64,000 nt of DNA, from contig CM060850.1 of assembly GCA_030737835.1 (NCBI GenBank), forward strand, positions 20,728,726 to 20,792,725, written 5' to 3'. Below, piece after piece: positions 46,120 through 57,184 of the stretch. Both the position numbers and the translations under genes were made by a program. The notes beneath the pieces are model-generated. The model made no database searches, was not told where the DNA came from, and saw nothing but the letters and a program-made list of their open reading frames with translations. The stretch comes from Acorus gramineus (taxonomy: Eukaryota > Streptophyta > Magnoliopsida > Acorales > Acoraceae). How positions within the stretch are numbered: position 1 is the first letter of the stretch; each line of letters begins with the position of its first letter.

Positions 46120-46817
46120 GGCATATTTAGCCAAATTCTCTGGAGCATTGACATGAACCTGTTCCACCTTAATAGGATGCATATCAGCCTCTGGTCTCAT
46201 TGCATGCCTAATATCCTTTACAATATCCTGAAGCTGAGGACCACCAGGTCCCGCTTGTTGGAAGAGACGGATTATAACTTCAGCATCAGAACATATACAA
46301 ATTGGGCCTCTTGTTCTCTGTCGCGCAAAAATAGCACATTGTCATATAGCCTCCCCTTCTGCACGAAGTGGGGATGCCAACAACTGAGGTAGCCTTTCCC
46401 AACCACCTTAAAAGGTTTGTCCTGAACAACAACAAAGCCAGCTCCAGCTACTCTAGTGAGGCTGCCCACACTCTCATCAGTTATGACAAATATAGTCCGG
46501 GCATCATTAACTCACACAATATGCACCGAGTATCCATGCTCATCCCTATAGAATCAATGTGTGATCGAGTAAGGTAGCCTAGACCACAATACCTTCCATA
46601 AAAACAATTTAAGCTTGGGCAAAATAGGAAGTCTCCAAAGCTGCCTCCATCCACAATCCCATAATTCACCACCAGGTGGATTCAAAATATTAATTATTCT
46701 ATAGTCCAAGGTCTTGCTACTGTAGACTCCAACATAAGATACTGTTCTGTTCCTCCCTTGGCATAGCCGCATAGGCGAATCTATAATTTTGAGCAGGCAT
46801 TGACAAAGTGTTTGCAT
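46120..46817 (-). pseudogene. LINE-type RNase H / zf-RVT remnant, unit 3 (best preserved)
   Basis: Minus-strand order: 46817-46554 reads LWRLPILPKLKLFLWKVLW, a zf-RVT-like W-rich segment; 46672-46481, in another frame, has MDTRCILCELM; 46469-46272 reads SLTRVAGAGFVVVQDKPFK, the first strands of an RVT_3-type RNase H. A third frame then gives ICSDAEVIIRLFQQ and the terminus HVNAPENLAKYARRT. This is the C-terminal architecture of plant LINE polyproteins. At least two frameshifts are needed to join it, so it is dead. Confidence 0.68.
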
Positions 46818-47108
46818 AGACTATCATGTTCAAGACACGTTTATATATCATGAAATCTCCTATTTATGTAGATCCGACTCAAATCAGAAGATAAACAATT
46901 CACCATAGATCACATCATCATCATCATCATCACTCATACATTTAGTTCATTTCACAATCTAGTTTGTTGTATTCATCACATCACTAATACTAATGTTGTA
47001 AAAAACGCTAGGTGCTACTCAGCGGTTCAGAAGAAACTAAGGATTAATCGGCTAGACAATGATTAATCAGGGATTAATTAATCACTTTTTTAGAATAATG
47101 AATATAAT

Positions 47109-47759
47109 TGGAGGGGCAGAAATTTTGCTTACCGGATTTGGATAAACGGATCTGGCCTCTCCCGTTCTCCTCCGCCTGGTTCCGTCATCTTCCGCCGTTG
47201 AGCACCTCTTGAGCGCCGCGGACACAGGGTGGTGGGGACCTGCGAAAGACCCTCCGACGCTCAAGTCAGTTAAGGTGGCAAAAAAGGGGTTTTAGCAAAA
47301 AAGAAATTGTGCATATCTCTTGTGTCTATTCTTGTCCCCTATTTATAGACGAGTCACTGTGATTAGGGTTTCTGATCGACCCCTCTCCGTCGGACGGTCG
47401 AGAATCCATCAGTCATTAATGAGGAGATTACAGATAAAATCACAAGATTTGGTCAATTATGAGTTGACATGTAAATCTATATTTGGGTGGGATTTTGAGG
47501 ACACAGTCAATGATGACTTGATTTGGTGATATATGCCAACATTGATTGAATTTAAATAATGATAATTGCAATTTATAAAGAGATCAGGGCTGTGTGTGAG
47601 TGGATAAGCACTGATTTGGCCTGTTGTAGTTGGTCGGATATGGACCTTTGGGTCGAGTTCGTTTGGGTTCGAGTCAGACGAGTCATTGTCTTGTCGGGTC
47701 GGATCCGATGGGACCCCGACCCAGCCCACCTTAGGTAGCTAGAAAATTGGGCGCCCACA
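47109..47759 (-). mobile_element. Solo LTR F (651 bp), same family as G, TSD ATAAT
   Basis: Plus-strand ends are TGGAGGGGCAG and CGCCCACA; read on the minus strand they match family G ends (TGTGGG... and ...GCCCCTCCA). Exact duplications ATAAT lie at 47104-47108 and 47760-47764. It shares with G, in reverse, the block around GACTTGAGC.TCGGAGGGTC. Confidence 0.88.
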
Positions 47760-47764
47760 ATAAT

Positions 47765-48427
47765 GCATATACATATTATATAATAATTTTATAGACTACA
47801 AAATAATAACAAAGTAACATCAAAATAAAATTAATAATATAAGCATAATATGGATAGAATAAAAAAAAATAATTAATAGATATAAAATATATAAAATAAT
47901 TTAATAGTTTATTAGTGAACTAATGTTTTATCAAAAAGTTGTTAGGCGCTAAGTGTTGCGGATTGGGACCGCCTAGGACTACACAGGGGATTAATTGAGG
48001 CCTCAGCGAGATTTTTATAGCACTAACTAACACTTTATAAAATTATCCAACATAATATACCGCATTGTCTTAGTATATATGTACAATGCAGTTTTAGTTT
48101 GTATGAGTATGCACATTATTCTTTTTTATAAAAGAATATATTTTATTAATTAAGCATTTATACTTTTAAAAAAAAATGTGTGGAGTTTAAATGTGACTGA
48201 CATATTATTTTCCTCAGTAATATGAGGATCAAGCCAACAAAGTGTGAAGAGTATACAACGCCAATCATCACTATAACAATAGGTTATTTATTTTTTAAAA
48301 GTTATTTTAAAAATAATCAATGCATTAATTATCATCTATTATACATCAAAAAAATTACATAAAATTTAAGTCTTTTTAAATCAACTGATTAATAAATAGT
48401 CAAACCCAGTCAAATAAAAAAAATCCA
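47765..48427. repeat. Duplicated AT-rich spacer, unit 3 (continued)
   Basis: Resumes the spacer after solo LTR F and is collinear with 60970-61640. It ends abruptly at AAATAAAAAAAATCC, where the truncated end of element E begins. Confidence 0.72.
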
Positions 48428-49111
48428 AGGAAAAGGGAGTCACCTCTGTGGCCCTTCGCACCGTGGTGTGGTACGCCCATAATACCGAGGGAAGCTCATC
48501 CACCCAGTTGCCTTTGGCCGCGTTGAGCCGTTTCTTTATCCCGTCTAGGATGGTACGATTGGTGATTTCTGCCTGACCATTTCCTTGGGGTAGCGCGGAG
48601 AGGAGAAAAGGTGCTTTATGCCCAACTCCTTGCAGAACTCCCTCATGGTGGCAATATCGAATTGTGTCCCATTGTCGAAGATTATGGTGTTCGGCACCCC
48701 GAATCGACACACGATCTCCTTCCAAAGGAAACCTTGTACTTCGATGTCGCGGATTCTGGCCAGGGCCACAACCTCCACCCACTTGGTGAAATAATCAGTG
48801 GCGACCAGGAGGAATCACTTTTGGGACTGCGCCAAGGGTATGGGCCCGACTATATCGAACCCCCATTGAGCGAATGGCCAGGGACTTGACAGTGTATTCA
48901 AATCCCCAGCCGGTCAGTGAATCAGGGGACCAAATCGTTGGCACTTGTCACATTTCCTCACCAGGTCGAGTGAGTCCTTTGCAAGGGTTGGCCAGAAATA
49001 TCCGGCTGTCAACGCGCGTCTCGCCAAGGACCTCGAGGCCGTATGGCTTCCGCACACCCCTGAATGCATTTCTTCCAATACTTCTTTAGCTTCTTCGAGA
49101 TTAACACACAT
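48428..49111 (-). pseudogene. Element E integrase, 3'-truncated
   Basis: Minus-strand frame 49111-48914 gives the zinc-binding part (EMHSGVCGSHTASRSLARRA, RKCDKCQRFGPLIH). 48889-48381 gives the catalytic core in two frames (KEIVCRFGVPNTIIFDNGTQ, PQGNGQAEITNRTI with the catalytic E region, RATEVTPFSL). A frameshift lies near 48640. Coding similarity ends at about 48428; the last residues of the frame are spacer sequence. Confidence 0.82.
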
Positions 49112-49150
49112 GAGGAGAGGGCCTTGAAAGCCTTGCTTATATAGTACGCC

Positions 49151-50090
49151 CTAATCAAAAATCAAGAACCGAGCGGATCGGCTCTTGATTTTCCTGGCCT
49201 CTTCTTTATCTGCTGGGAGGAAGTCGTCTTTCAAGTAAGATAGAACGGGGTCCATCCAGGTCGGTTCTCGGGTTGTTGACTCCATTGCTATAACCTGTTC
49301 GAGATGGGTTATGCTTGGCTCCCTCAAGAACTCGGCCTGAATCTCCCGGGATGGTTCTCCCTCCAGCGCACTTTCCAGATTTGCTAAAGCATCAGCATGA
49401 GTATTCTGCTTGAGATCGATCACGGGGATTTCCCACTCACCGATTCGTTCAAGCAAAGTACGGGTGTAGCCCTGATAAGCCACCATTCGGTCATCCTTCG
49501 TCTGATATTCTCCAGTGCTTTGATGGACCACGAGCTGGGAATCACTATAGATCATCAATTTATGGATGGCAAAATCTACGGTGAATTCTAAGCCCGCGAT
49601 GAGCGCCTCGTACTCAGCTTCGTTGTTAGAAGCGTTGAATCCCAGTTTGATTGCGTGTTCAAACAAGAAACCGTCTTCACTACGTAGGATTATCCCTGCT
49701 CCCGCCCCTTTTCAGTTGGACGATCCATCGACGTGGAGTGTCCAGGAAATTGGCCTGCAGTCGGAGATTAAACAGACCTGCTGCTGGGCAGGTGTAAGGT
49801 CAGAGATGATGTCTGCGACGACCTGTCCTTTGATTGCACTCTTGGGCTGATAGTGGATATCCAAAGCTGAGAGCTCCACCGCCCATTTGAGCAATCGTCC
49901 TGCGACATCCGCCTTTCGCAATACAACTTTGAGCGGCGAGTCAGTGATGACATGGATCGTATGGGCATGGAAGTAATGGCGCAGTTTCCCGACTGAAACG
50001 AGAAAGGAAAACGCAAGCTTCTCGATGCGGGAATACCTGGTCTCCGCCCCGCTGAGCGGCTTACTTGCATAGCAGATTGCCCTCTGCCCT
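49151..50090 (-). pseudogene. Element E tandem RNase H domains
   Basis: About 50090-49700 carries the ordinary gypsy RNase H end (KLRHYFHAHTIHVITDSPLK, LLKWAVELSALDIHYQPKSA), split by a frameshift. It is followed after a stop by 49666-49151, an archaeal-type RNase H (NNEAEYEALIAGLEF with catalytic E; YSDSQLVVHQSTGEY with catalytic D; NTHADALANLES with catalytic D). Two such domains in series are characteristic of Tat elements. Upstream RT is deleted: the junction with the protease frame is at about 50090. Confidence 0.8.
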
Positions 50091-51550
50091 CAGTCGATAT
50101 CCTTCAATAGCGCGGATCTAACAGCGTGCCAGAGGCTGCAATGTAGAGGAGCAAAGTGTCTCCTAAGGAAGGACATATCAGAAGTGCCGGTGTGCTGAGG
50201 TACTTTTTGTGCAATGTAGAGGTTTAATTCCCTGCTCGAACCGATAGTGTGATTCATCCACCGGGGATGACTCGTGCTCCATTGAATGCGACCGGAGGGG
50301 TCCTTCATGGGAGTAAGGTCAGCGGCTTTTAACCCCATCCGAAGAAAGGGTTTCATGAAGAGGATGTCGGCCCATATTCCTGTAACAACAAGAATTCTCT
50401 TAACGTCGAAATTAGAGATACGCAGGGTGATTACCAGGGCGTCCGAGTGCGGGGCTTGGACTCCTTCTAGGTCGGCGTTAGAGAAAGTGATGGATCCTTC
50501 ATCACCGCTTCTTTGTCTTTTCACAACCAGCTTCGGCTCATGGTCGATCTGCATCATTTCGAAGGAGACCTGCATCGTGCTCGAATCTCGATGGGCACTT
50601 TTTGGCGAGATGTGATGCGGTACACCTCCGAAAATGTCGTCAATGACCCCTGTCGATGTATTAGGGTCAATGCTCGTCACATGCCACTCAACGGAAGCTG
50701 AGGCCTTCTCGATAGGACCATATTCCTCCAAGCGTCCCTTTTGGAACTGGGTCTCCAAGAAGCCCCGGAGGATACGGCGTTGGTCAATAGTATGGCCCAC
50801 GCTTCTGTGGTAGTCGCAGTGGAGAGCTTGGTCCCGCTTTGATTCGTCGCTCCTCATGGGTGCGGGCCATCGGAACCACGGCTCCCCCTGGATTTTAGAT
50901 AGGATCTGTATCAGAGGGATCTTGAAAAACATCCCCCGTCCTTCTCGTACCTCGTTTGTTGAGGCACAAAGCCTCTTGCCCTTCTTGCCCCGCTGGTCCT
51001 TCTTATGCGGCTCTTGTGGACGTTTTATTGCTAGTGATGGGGTGGCAACCGTTGGTGGAGACCGGGACGCAACCATCGCCAGCTTAAGTGTCTTTGATTC
51101 TTCTTCCACCTTAGCATACTTTTCAGCACGCCCCATTAAATCACGCAAGTGGTACGGGGTATGCTTGATAAGCGACTCCTTGAGGCCGTTTCCGGATGAC
51201 AGGCCGTTCCGAAATGCCATTATTGCAGCGTCCTCGTTGCAGTCTTCCACTTTGAATTTAAGGATGCGAAAGCGATCGACAAACTGCCGAATCATCTCTC
51301 CTGACAGCATTTGGATCTTCATGAGATCGCCGAGGTCCTTCTTCCTTCGCCGACTATAGATGAAGTGCTCGGCGAACATAGTGCCGAGCTCCTCGAAAGT
51401 TCTGATTGTCGCAAGGGGAAGGAGGTGGAACCATGTCAAAGCGGCCCCTTCCAGGCTGGAAGGGAAGAGGTGGCACATAAGCCCATCATAGAGCTCATAC
51501 AAGGCCATCGAATGTCGGAATGCCAAGATATGATCATAGGGATCCGTCAT
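50090..51550 (-). CDS. Element E gag-protease frame, 486 codons
   Basis: Residues about 1-130 are a Retrotrans_gag capsid domain (YDHILAFRHSMALYELYDGL, LEGAALTWFHLLP, FEELGTMFAEHFIYSRRRKK). A basic linker and a CDYHRSVGHTID patch follow, then the protease (SDALVITLRISNFDVKRILV). The protease motif reads V-T-G where element A has D-T-G, so the catalytic aspartate is lost. The last about 60 residues jump over the missing RT. Upstream gag N-terminus lies in a separate frame (51727-52254). Confidence 0.82.
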   Translation of the reverse strand: MTDPYDHILAFRHSMALYELYDGLMCHLFPSSLEGAALTWFHLLPLATIRTFEELGTMFAEHFIYSRRRKKDLGDLMKIQMLSGEMIRQFVDRFRILKFKVEDCNEDAAIMAFRNGLSSGNGLKESLIKHTPYHLRDLMGRAEKYAKVEEESKTLKLAMVASRSPPTVATPSLAIKRPQEPHKKDQRGKKGKRLCASTNEVREGRGMFFKIPLIQILSKIQGEPWFRWPAPMRSDESKRDQALHCDYHRSVGHTIDQRRILRGFLETQFQKGRLEEYGPIEKASASVEWHVTSIDPNTSTGVIDDIFGGVPHHISPKSAHRDSSTMQVSFEMMQIDHEPKLVVKRQRSGDEGSITFSNADLEGVQAPHSDALVITLRISNFDVKRILVVTGIWADILFMKPFLRMGLKAADLTPMKDPSGRIQWSTSHPRWMNHTIGSSRELNLYIAQKVPQHTGTSDMSFLRRHFAPLHCSLWHAVRSALLKDID

Positions 51551-51726
51551 GCCATTTTACATCTTGAATTTGGGCTGGACGAACTTCCAGGAAGTCATTC
51601 TCTGAGAATCTCTGTGCAAAACGGGGAGGTGAATCCCCGTATTGCGTGCTCCACCATCTCGCAATTCAGAACGCGCCGTACCTCAAAGCGCAAAGCGTAA
51701 CACGGCTGAGCGACCGCTTCCCCAAC

Positions 51727-52254
51727 TCAAGGGCAGGGTGGGGAATCATACTGACACCCTTCCGAAACCTCACGTAAGGTTGATCGCCCCTGGTGTGTTT
51801 GCCTCCGAGAGGCCTCCCGTCCCGCGGAGCGTTCTCCATGATGTGAGCGCCCGCGCCTTTGTCCTTCGTGGGGCCGTCGACCCACTCGAGGGGTGCGTGA
51901 GCACCGACGAGACCGCTGCCTCTGATTGGAGGAAGAGGTACTTCCTTCCGAACCTTCAGCGTTGATGGTCAGGGGGCTGGGCCATACAGGATGTGGCGGC
52001 CAGATTTCTTCCTGGACCGACTGTTGTCGATCCACGTTAGTATAGAACTGTTGCATCGAGGCTTCGATCATCAGCTGCGTCGACCCTTGCAAACGGGTAA
52101 ATAGAGTTTCCTGCGTGGACTCCATTACCCGCCTGAGTCCCTGGACCTGACTAGCCAAGGTTTCGGGTGAGCCGTCGGCAGCATCGGATGGGAGAACGTC
52201 TTGTTCCTGTTGTCCTCCTGCATTAGTGTCGCTCGGACCTGACATTGCGGACAC
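51727..52254 (-). pseudogene. Element E gag N-terminal leader
   Basis: A 175-codon frame starting MSAMSGPSDTNAGGQQEQDV follows the primer region by about 20 bases, as the gag start does in Tat elements. A helical stretch (LASQVQGLRRVMESTQETLF) precedes basic low-complexity sequence. It is separated from the capsid frame by a frameshift near 51720. Confidence 0.6.
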
Positions 52255-52292
52255 TGGCTTTTTGTTTCAGTTTCCCACAGACGGCGCCAAAC

Positions 52293-53231
52293 TGAAGAGG
52301 ATATTTTCCCCCTCTAGTTAGATTTGTAAATTTACTGGGAAAAAGCATTCAAGCAATATGAATTCTCGTAGCTATGCTTCAATTCTCTCAACGACTGTAT
52401 AGGAAATAACACAAACAGAGCTCAATGATTGAGCTTGACTTGATGGATAACTTTTTTTACCTTACTTAACTATGCTTCTGACTGGGCTTATTGACTGTGC
52501 TTCTGACTGGGCTTTTAGAGTGCTATCTCGCGACCTCTTCATAGGCTGCCTACGTACCCCTTGGGGATCAAGTCACACGTAGTTCCTTTACTATCCTTGT
52601 AACCGCCTTGCCACTAAGTGCTTAGTGGGATTTTTTTCAGGGAAACGTCCCCGATATTTATGTTCCACGTCGATCCTTGACTACCCACATTCTGTTGGTA
52701 ATGGGCTTTAAATGCTACCTTGGCAGTTACAGGCGTTAGTGGTCTTCTGACCATTTCTTCTTCTAGCTCGGGGTCTTTTGATGTGCTCGCCCGTACGCTT
52801 CACATCATGCCTTCGAGGAGCAAGGTCGACCGATCAGACCTCATGTCTGGTCGTGTCTTATACTACTAGCTTTCGAAGAGTAATGTCGACCGACCAGACC
52901 TCATGTCTAGTCGTGCCTTAGACTACTCGCCTTCGAGGAGTAAGGTCGACCGACCAGACCTCATGTCTGGTCGTGCCTTAGACTACTCACATTCGAGAAG
53001 TAAGGTCGACTGACCAGACCTCATGTCTGGTTGTGCCTTAGACTACTCGCCTTCGGGTGCCCAACCGCCCAACAAGGCACTGGATCTAGTCATGTCAGCA
53101 CATCTGGGAGAGTCATCATGACCAAGGATTAGAACTCAGATTTGCGGGTCTCACGGCAGGCCCACGTTCGTCCTGGTGTGACGCATTACCCCTTGAGGTG
53201 ACATGTGTTGTGGTGAGGATTTTTACCTCCA
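52293..53231 (-). repeat. 5' LTR of element E
   Basis: On the minus strand it begins TGGAGGTAAAAATCC and ends CCTCTTCA; the primer-binding region follows immediately. It contains a 60-bp tandem array. No partner LTR is in the window. Confidence 0.78.
52809..53056. repeat. Exact-period 60-bp tandem repeat, 4 copies, in LTR of E
   Basis: The block AAGGTCGACCGACCAGACC recurs at exactly 60-base steps (starting about 52822, 52882, 52942, 53002). Each unit contains CGACCAGAC-CTCAT-GTCTGGTCG, a perfect 9-bp inverted repeat with a 5-base loop in the best copies. Confidence 0.92.
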
Positions 53232-53553
53232 ATAATACATATACATATTATATATAATAATAATTTCAGACTACGGAACAATAACAAAGCAACATCAAAA
53301 TTAAATTAATAACATAAGGGATAAAATAAAAAAATCAATTAATAGATACAAAAATATAAAATAATTTAATACAGTTTGGGACCGCCTAGGCCTACGTGGG
53401 GAATTAATTGAGGTCGAGGTGAGATTTTTATAACATTGACTAACACTATGTAAAATCGTATAACATAGTATACTACATTGTTTCAGTATATATATATATA
53501 TATAATACAGTTTCAGTTTGAATGAGTATTCACATTATTATTTTTTATATAAT
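53232..53553. repeat. Duplicated AT-rich spacer, unit 4
   Basis: Collinear with about 42400-42780, internally shortened. It joins MADS coding sequence directly at 53554, so the stretch that holds the proximal promoter and start codon in copy 3 (about 42780-43460) is deleted. Confidence 0.75.
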
Positions 53554-53744
53554 ACCGACGACGCGAATCGGCGGCGCACGTTCGCGAAGCGAAGGAAGGG
53601 CCTTCTGAAGAAGGTGAGCGAGCTGAGCGTGCTCTGCGGCATCCCCGCGTGCGCGCTCATAACCGCGCCTGGCGAGCCCAACCACGACATCTGGCCCTCC
53701 ATCGTCGGCGCGGACGCGCTCATCTCCCAACTAAAGGACCTCCC
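53554..53744 (+). pseudogene. MADS-box (AGL80-like) fragment, copy 4
   Basis: Sixty-four codons matching residues 12-75 of copies 3 and 5 (TDDANRRRTFAKRRKGLLKK to the start of the linker). The first 11 codons and promoter are deleted on the left. On the right the copia LTR begins within the codon after LISQLKDLP. The open frame 53518-53787 is chimeric: 12 residues of spacer, the MADS piece, then 13 residues of LTR. The remaining 3' half of the gene is not found on the far side of the copia element. Most of the DNA-binding helix is present, but a working product is unlikely. Confidence 0.9.
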
Positions 53745-54797
53745 TGTTGAAAACTTTATCAAAATCAGGGCAATGCAAAGAACCTAGTAAGGCCACATAT
53801 TCAAACCAATATGAAAACACAGCAAATATTCTGCAAATAAGAACAGAGGATTAGAAAAACATATCAGTTTTGGTGGAAGCGAGCAGAGACGCTCTGTCCT
53901 CGGTGAATAAGGCCCCCCCACGCACAGGGATGAACGGCTCCTACCACTGAGAGATACGACCACCAGGGTTATGCCTCCTCGGGGTGCGAGCTACGAGGAG
54001 ACCACAGTGAACAGCCGTGATCCTTTCAGACGCTCAGATCAGAGAACAAAGAAAGTGGAAAGACGGACTCTTCTGTAAAGGAAAAAACTAAAACAGAAGA
54101 ACAGTGGTTGTAGGTGGGCTCTGGACTTGTGATTTTGTTGATCTAGAGAGAGACCAATTTGACACCTTTATATAGGCAGTCCAGCAGCAACGTTCACAAA
54201 AAAGGAAAACCGACAAAATAAATGCGTGCATTAAAATTGTAACCTGACCACTTAATTGCGCACATTAACGGGCAATTAATACACGCATCCGTTGAGAGAT
54301 CTCGGCGCGGACGGTTTTGGAAAGGTGGTGTGGCGGTTTTAGAAACAATTCAAATTCAAAAGGAGTTGGCGCGAGAGACAAAAAGAAATCCACGCGCATA
54401 CGGGCCAAGCCCGAGCCCGCGGAAAGGGCCCAGAGTGGCCCGAGGAGAGGGATTTGCACCCCCCCCTGCGCGCGCATGCGGGCGCGCCCAAGTGTGGCCC
54501 GCAACCCAGCCCGGCCCGCCTCGTGTGCAGGCGCGACGTGCGAGCGCGCACGCCCGGTTAACTAGTTTTTCCACCAGAAATCCAAACCCACGGGTTGATG
54601 GGTTGGGCCTCGTGTGCGCGCGCGTAGGGGTTTGGTTCAACAAGTCTCAATAATGGAATGGTTTGACTCTATGTATAAGGTGAAACAATGAAGTGGTTTT
54701 AACCGATGTGGGACTAAAGTGTTGGGAAGGGAAAAATGAATACTCAATTTTTGGTCAACCAAAGAATGGGTCATTCAAAATGGGCCCAACACTAACA
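53745..54797 (-). repeat. 3' LTR of the copia element
   Basis: 1053 bp from TGTTGAAAAC to CACTAACA on the plus strand. It contains a TATATAGG near 54171 (plus strand reading) and a GC-rich segment (about 54400-54560). Its boundary with MADS copy 4 is exact at 53744/53745. Confidence 0.85.
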
Positions 54798-54811
54798 ATC
54801 CCCCCTTGACC

Positions 54812-55345
54812 TAAAATTGTAGAAGAAAGAATATGATCTGAGCATCTTATACCATGTAATAGATGAAGGTACCTTCTGGGTTTGAACCTTCACTTAGTGT
54901 AAACTAGATCCAACTGAGAAGTCTGAATAGACCATGTCCTTGAATTCGACCCCTTAAGCCAGAATTCACTAGTCACACACACGGTACAGGATATGGGTCC
55001 TGTTCTGCGGGGTAGCACGTTACGGCCATGTGCTCGTATCCTTTCTTGAGTGCCTTAGAGACTTAGCCCAAATCTCAAAGAACGCGGCCTCACGTCCGTG
55101 CACTCATATAGGTGAGTTCTCCAGGGTGCCTGCGTGGGCCACACCCTGTCCGAAAAGGACTTGAACCCATTAAGAGCGTAAGCTCAACCTTCTTCCGCCA
55201 CAGTATAGTACTGATATCATAGGGATGAGTTAGAGGAGTTTTCCTCTACAGTACTCACAAGTTTACCAATACAGCTTCGTTAACCCCTTGAAAACCATCT
55301 TCATGGGATCTCCAATCACAATGGTAGGGAGCCCGCTGTAGGTAA
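54812..55345 (-). other. Copia 3' noncoding region
   Basis: Between the pol stop codon and the polypurine tract. No frame or structure recognised. Confidence 0.6.
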
Positions 55346-57184
55346 TTATATAATGGGCTGAAGCCCCATCCCCCTCGATGTCTCATGGACAAGTCGTCTG
55401 ACAAGTCCTTTTGTGAAATGATCTGCGAGATTTCTCTCGGATCTCACAAACTCTAGAGTAATTATCCCCTGAGAAATCAGGTGCCGAATTGATTTATATC
55501 GCAAGCGCAAGTGTCTAGACATTTTCTCATTATCATTATTTTGTAATGATTTTGCAATCACAACTTTGTTGTCACATCTTATGGAAATTGCTGGAATAGG
55601 CTTTCCCATCAATGGAATCTCACTCAACAGATTCCTAAGCCATTCTGCCTCTGAAGCTGCAATATCCAATGCAATAAGCTCTGATTCCATTGTGGAACGA
55701 GCAATTACTGTCTGTTTAACAGACCTCCATGCTATTGCTGCACCACCTATCAAAAACACAAACCCACTGGTTGATTTAATATCAACTGAATCAGAGATCC
55801 AGTTGGCGTCAGTATAACCCTCAAGTACAGGAGGAAAACCAGTATAATATAATGAAAGTGAAATAGATCCTCGCAGATATCTAAATACACGTGTGAGTGC
55901 AGTCCAATGCTCTTTATTAGGATTGCTTGTGTATCTACTTAGCCTACAAACAGCATATGCAATATCAGGACGAGTGCAATTCATAAGATACATTAAACTT
56001 CCAATCATTTGTGCATATAATTCCTGTCCAACAGGTTCTCCCAAATTCTTTTTCAATTTAATTGATGAATCATATGGTGTATGCACAGGTGAAAAATCAT
56101 ACATATCAAATTTTTTGAGTATCTTCTCAATGTAGTGAGACTGTGAAAGTGTAATACCAGATGAAGTCTTGATTAATTTTATTCCCAAAATTAGACTTGC
56201 ATGACCAAGATCTTTCATATCAAAGTTTTTAGAAAGAAAAATTTTGGTTTCTTCAATAATGTCCTGATTAGACCCAAAAATTAAAATATCATCAACATAT
56301 AGGCAAAGAATAACACAAGCATCAGATTTCACTTTCATATAAAGACATCTGTCATACTCATTATTTTTAAAACCAAAAGAAGCGATGACTCTATCAAATT
56401 TTTCATACCACTGTTTAGGAGCTTGTTTGAGCCCGTACAGAGATTTCACGAGTTTACACACCTTCTGTTCTTGTCCAGGAACCACAAATCCTTCAGGTTG
56501 GTCCATATAGATCTCCTCATTGAGATCTCCATGTAAAAAAGCGGTTTTGACATCCATCTGATGGATTTCAAGACCATGAATTGAAGCTAATGCGACCAGT
56601 ATCCGAATAGTGGTAATTCTAGTGACAGGAGAATATGTATCAAAATAATCCACACCAGGTTTTTGTTTAAAGCCCTTTGCTACTAGCCTAGCCTTGTATT
56701 TTTCTATAGAGCCATCTGGACGAAATTTCTTTTTGAAGATCCATTTACACCCAATTGTTCTACTACCTGGAGGGAGAGAAGTAAGAACCCAAGTATTATT
56801 ATGAAGAATGGAATCAAATTCACTATTAATTGCTTCTCTCCAAAAAGGTGCATCTGGAGATGACATAGCTTCATTGAAGGTTAAGGGATCATCTTCAATA
56901 AGAAATGTGAGGAAGTCATCTCCAAATGTTTTTTCTACTCTAGGTCTCTTACTTCTTCTTAATTCAGGTTCATTCTCAAGAGATGGAACAAAGGAAGAAG
57001 AAGAAGCCCCTAGATCAGCAGTAGATTTATGTCCAATAGCTTTAGAATTTGTGGTTTTCATGGGAAAAATATCTTCAAAAAAGACAACATCTCTAGACTC
57101 AATAATTGAGTTGGGACTGATCTCAGGAATTCCAGATTGTAGGACTAAAAACCTATATGCAGCACTATGATATGCATAGCCCAC
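55346..57184 (-). CDS. Copia pol: reverse transcriptase and RNase H, 612 codons
   Basis: The frame includes the end of the integrase C-terminal region, then a linker, then [22 protein letters not shown] (about residue 113), [40 protein letters not shown], and the catalytic YVDDILIFG (Y-V-D-D intact). RNase H follows: [19 protein letters not shown] and [20 protein letters not shown], with the acidic residues present. RT copies element RNA into DNA and RNase H removes the RNA. It is upstream-disrupted by a frameshift at an A run near 57205. The RT and RNase H parts look intact, so the insertion may be fairly young. Confidence 0.9.
   Translation of the reverse strand: MGYAYHSAAYRFLVLQSGIPEISPNSIIESRDVVFFEDIFPMKTTNSKAIGHKSTADLGASSSSFVPSLENEPELRRSKRPRVEKTFGDDFLTFLIEDDPLTFNEAMSSPDAPFWREAINSEFDSILHNNTWVLTSLPPGSRTIGCKWIFKKKFRPDGSIEKYKARLVAKGFKQKPGVDYFDTYSPVTRITTIRILVALASIHGLEIHQMDVKTAFLHGDLNEEIYMDQPEGFVVPGQEQKVCKLVKSLYGLKQAPKQWYEKFDRVIASFGFKNNEYDRCLYMKVKSDACVILCLYVDDILIFGSNQDIIEETKIFLSKNFDMKDLGHASLILGIKLIKTSSGITLSQSHYIEKILKKFDMYDFSPVHTPYDSSIKLKKNLGEPVGQELYAQMIGSLMYLMNCTRPDIAYAVCRLSRYTSNPNKEHWTALTRVFRYLRGSISLSLYYTGFPPVLEGYTDANWISDSVDIKSTSGFVFLIGGAAIAWRSVKQTVIARSTMESELIALDIAASEAEWLRNLLSEIPLMGKPIPAISIRCDNKVVIAKSLQNNDNEKMSRHLRLRYKSIRHLISQGIITLEFVRSERNLADHFTKGLVRRLVHETSRGMGLQPII

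Larger units (their letters stand above)
48428..53231 (-). mobile_element. Ty3/gypsy Tat-type LTR retrotransposon E, truncated
   Basis: Read on the minus strand: 5' LTR (53231-52293), primer region TTTGGCGCCGTCTGTGGGA, gag, protease, [RT missing], RNase H, a second archaeal-type RNase H, and integrase broken off at about 48428. There is no 3' LTR. The base flank after the LTR is ATAAT (53232-53236). The two RNase H-like domains are a known hallmark of the Tat clade. Confidence 0.88.
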
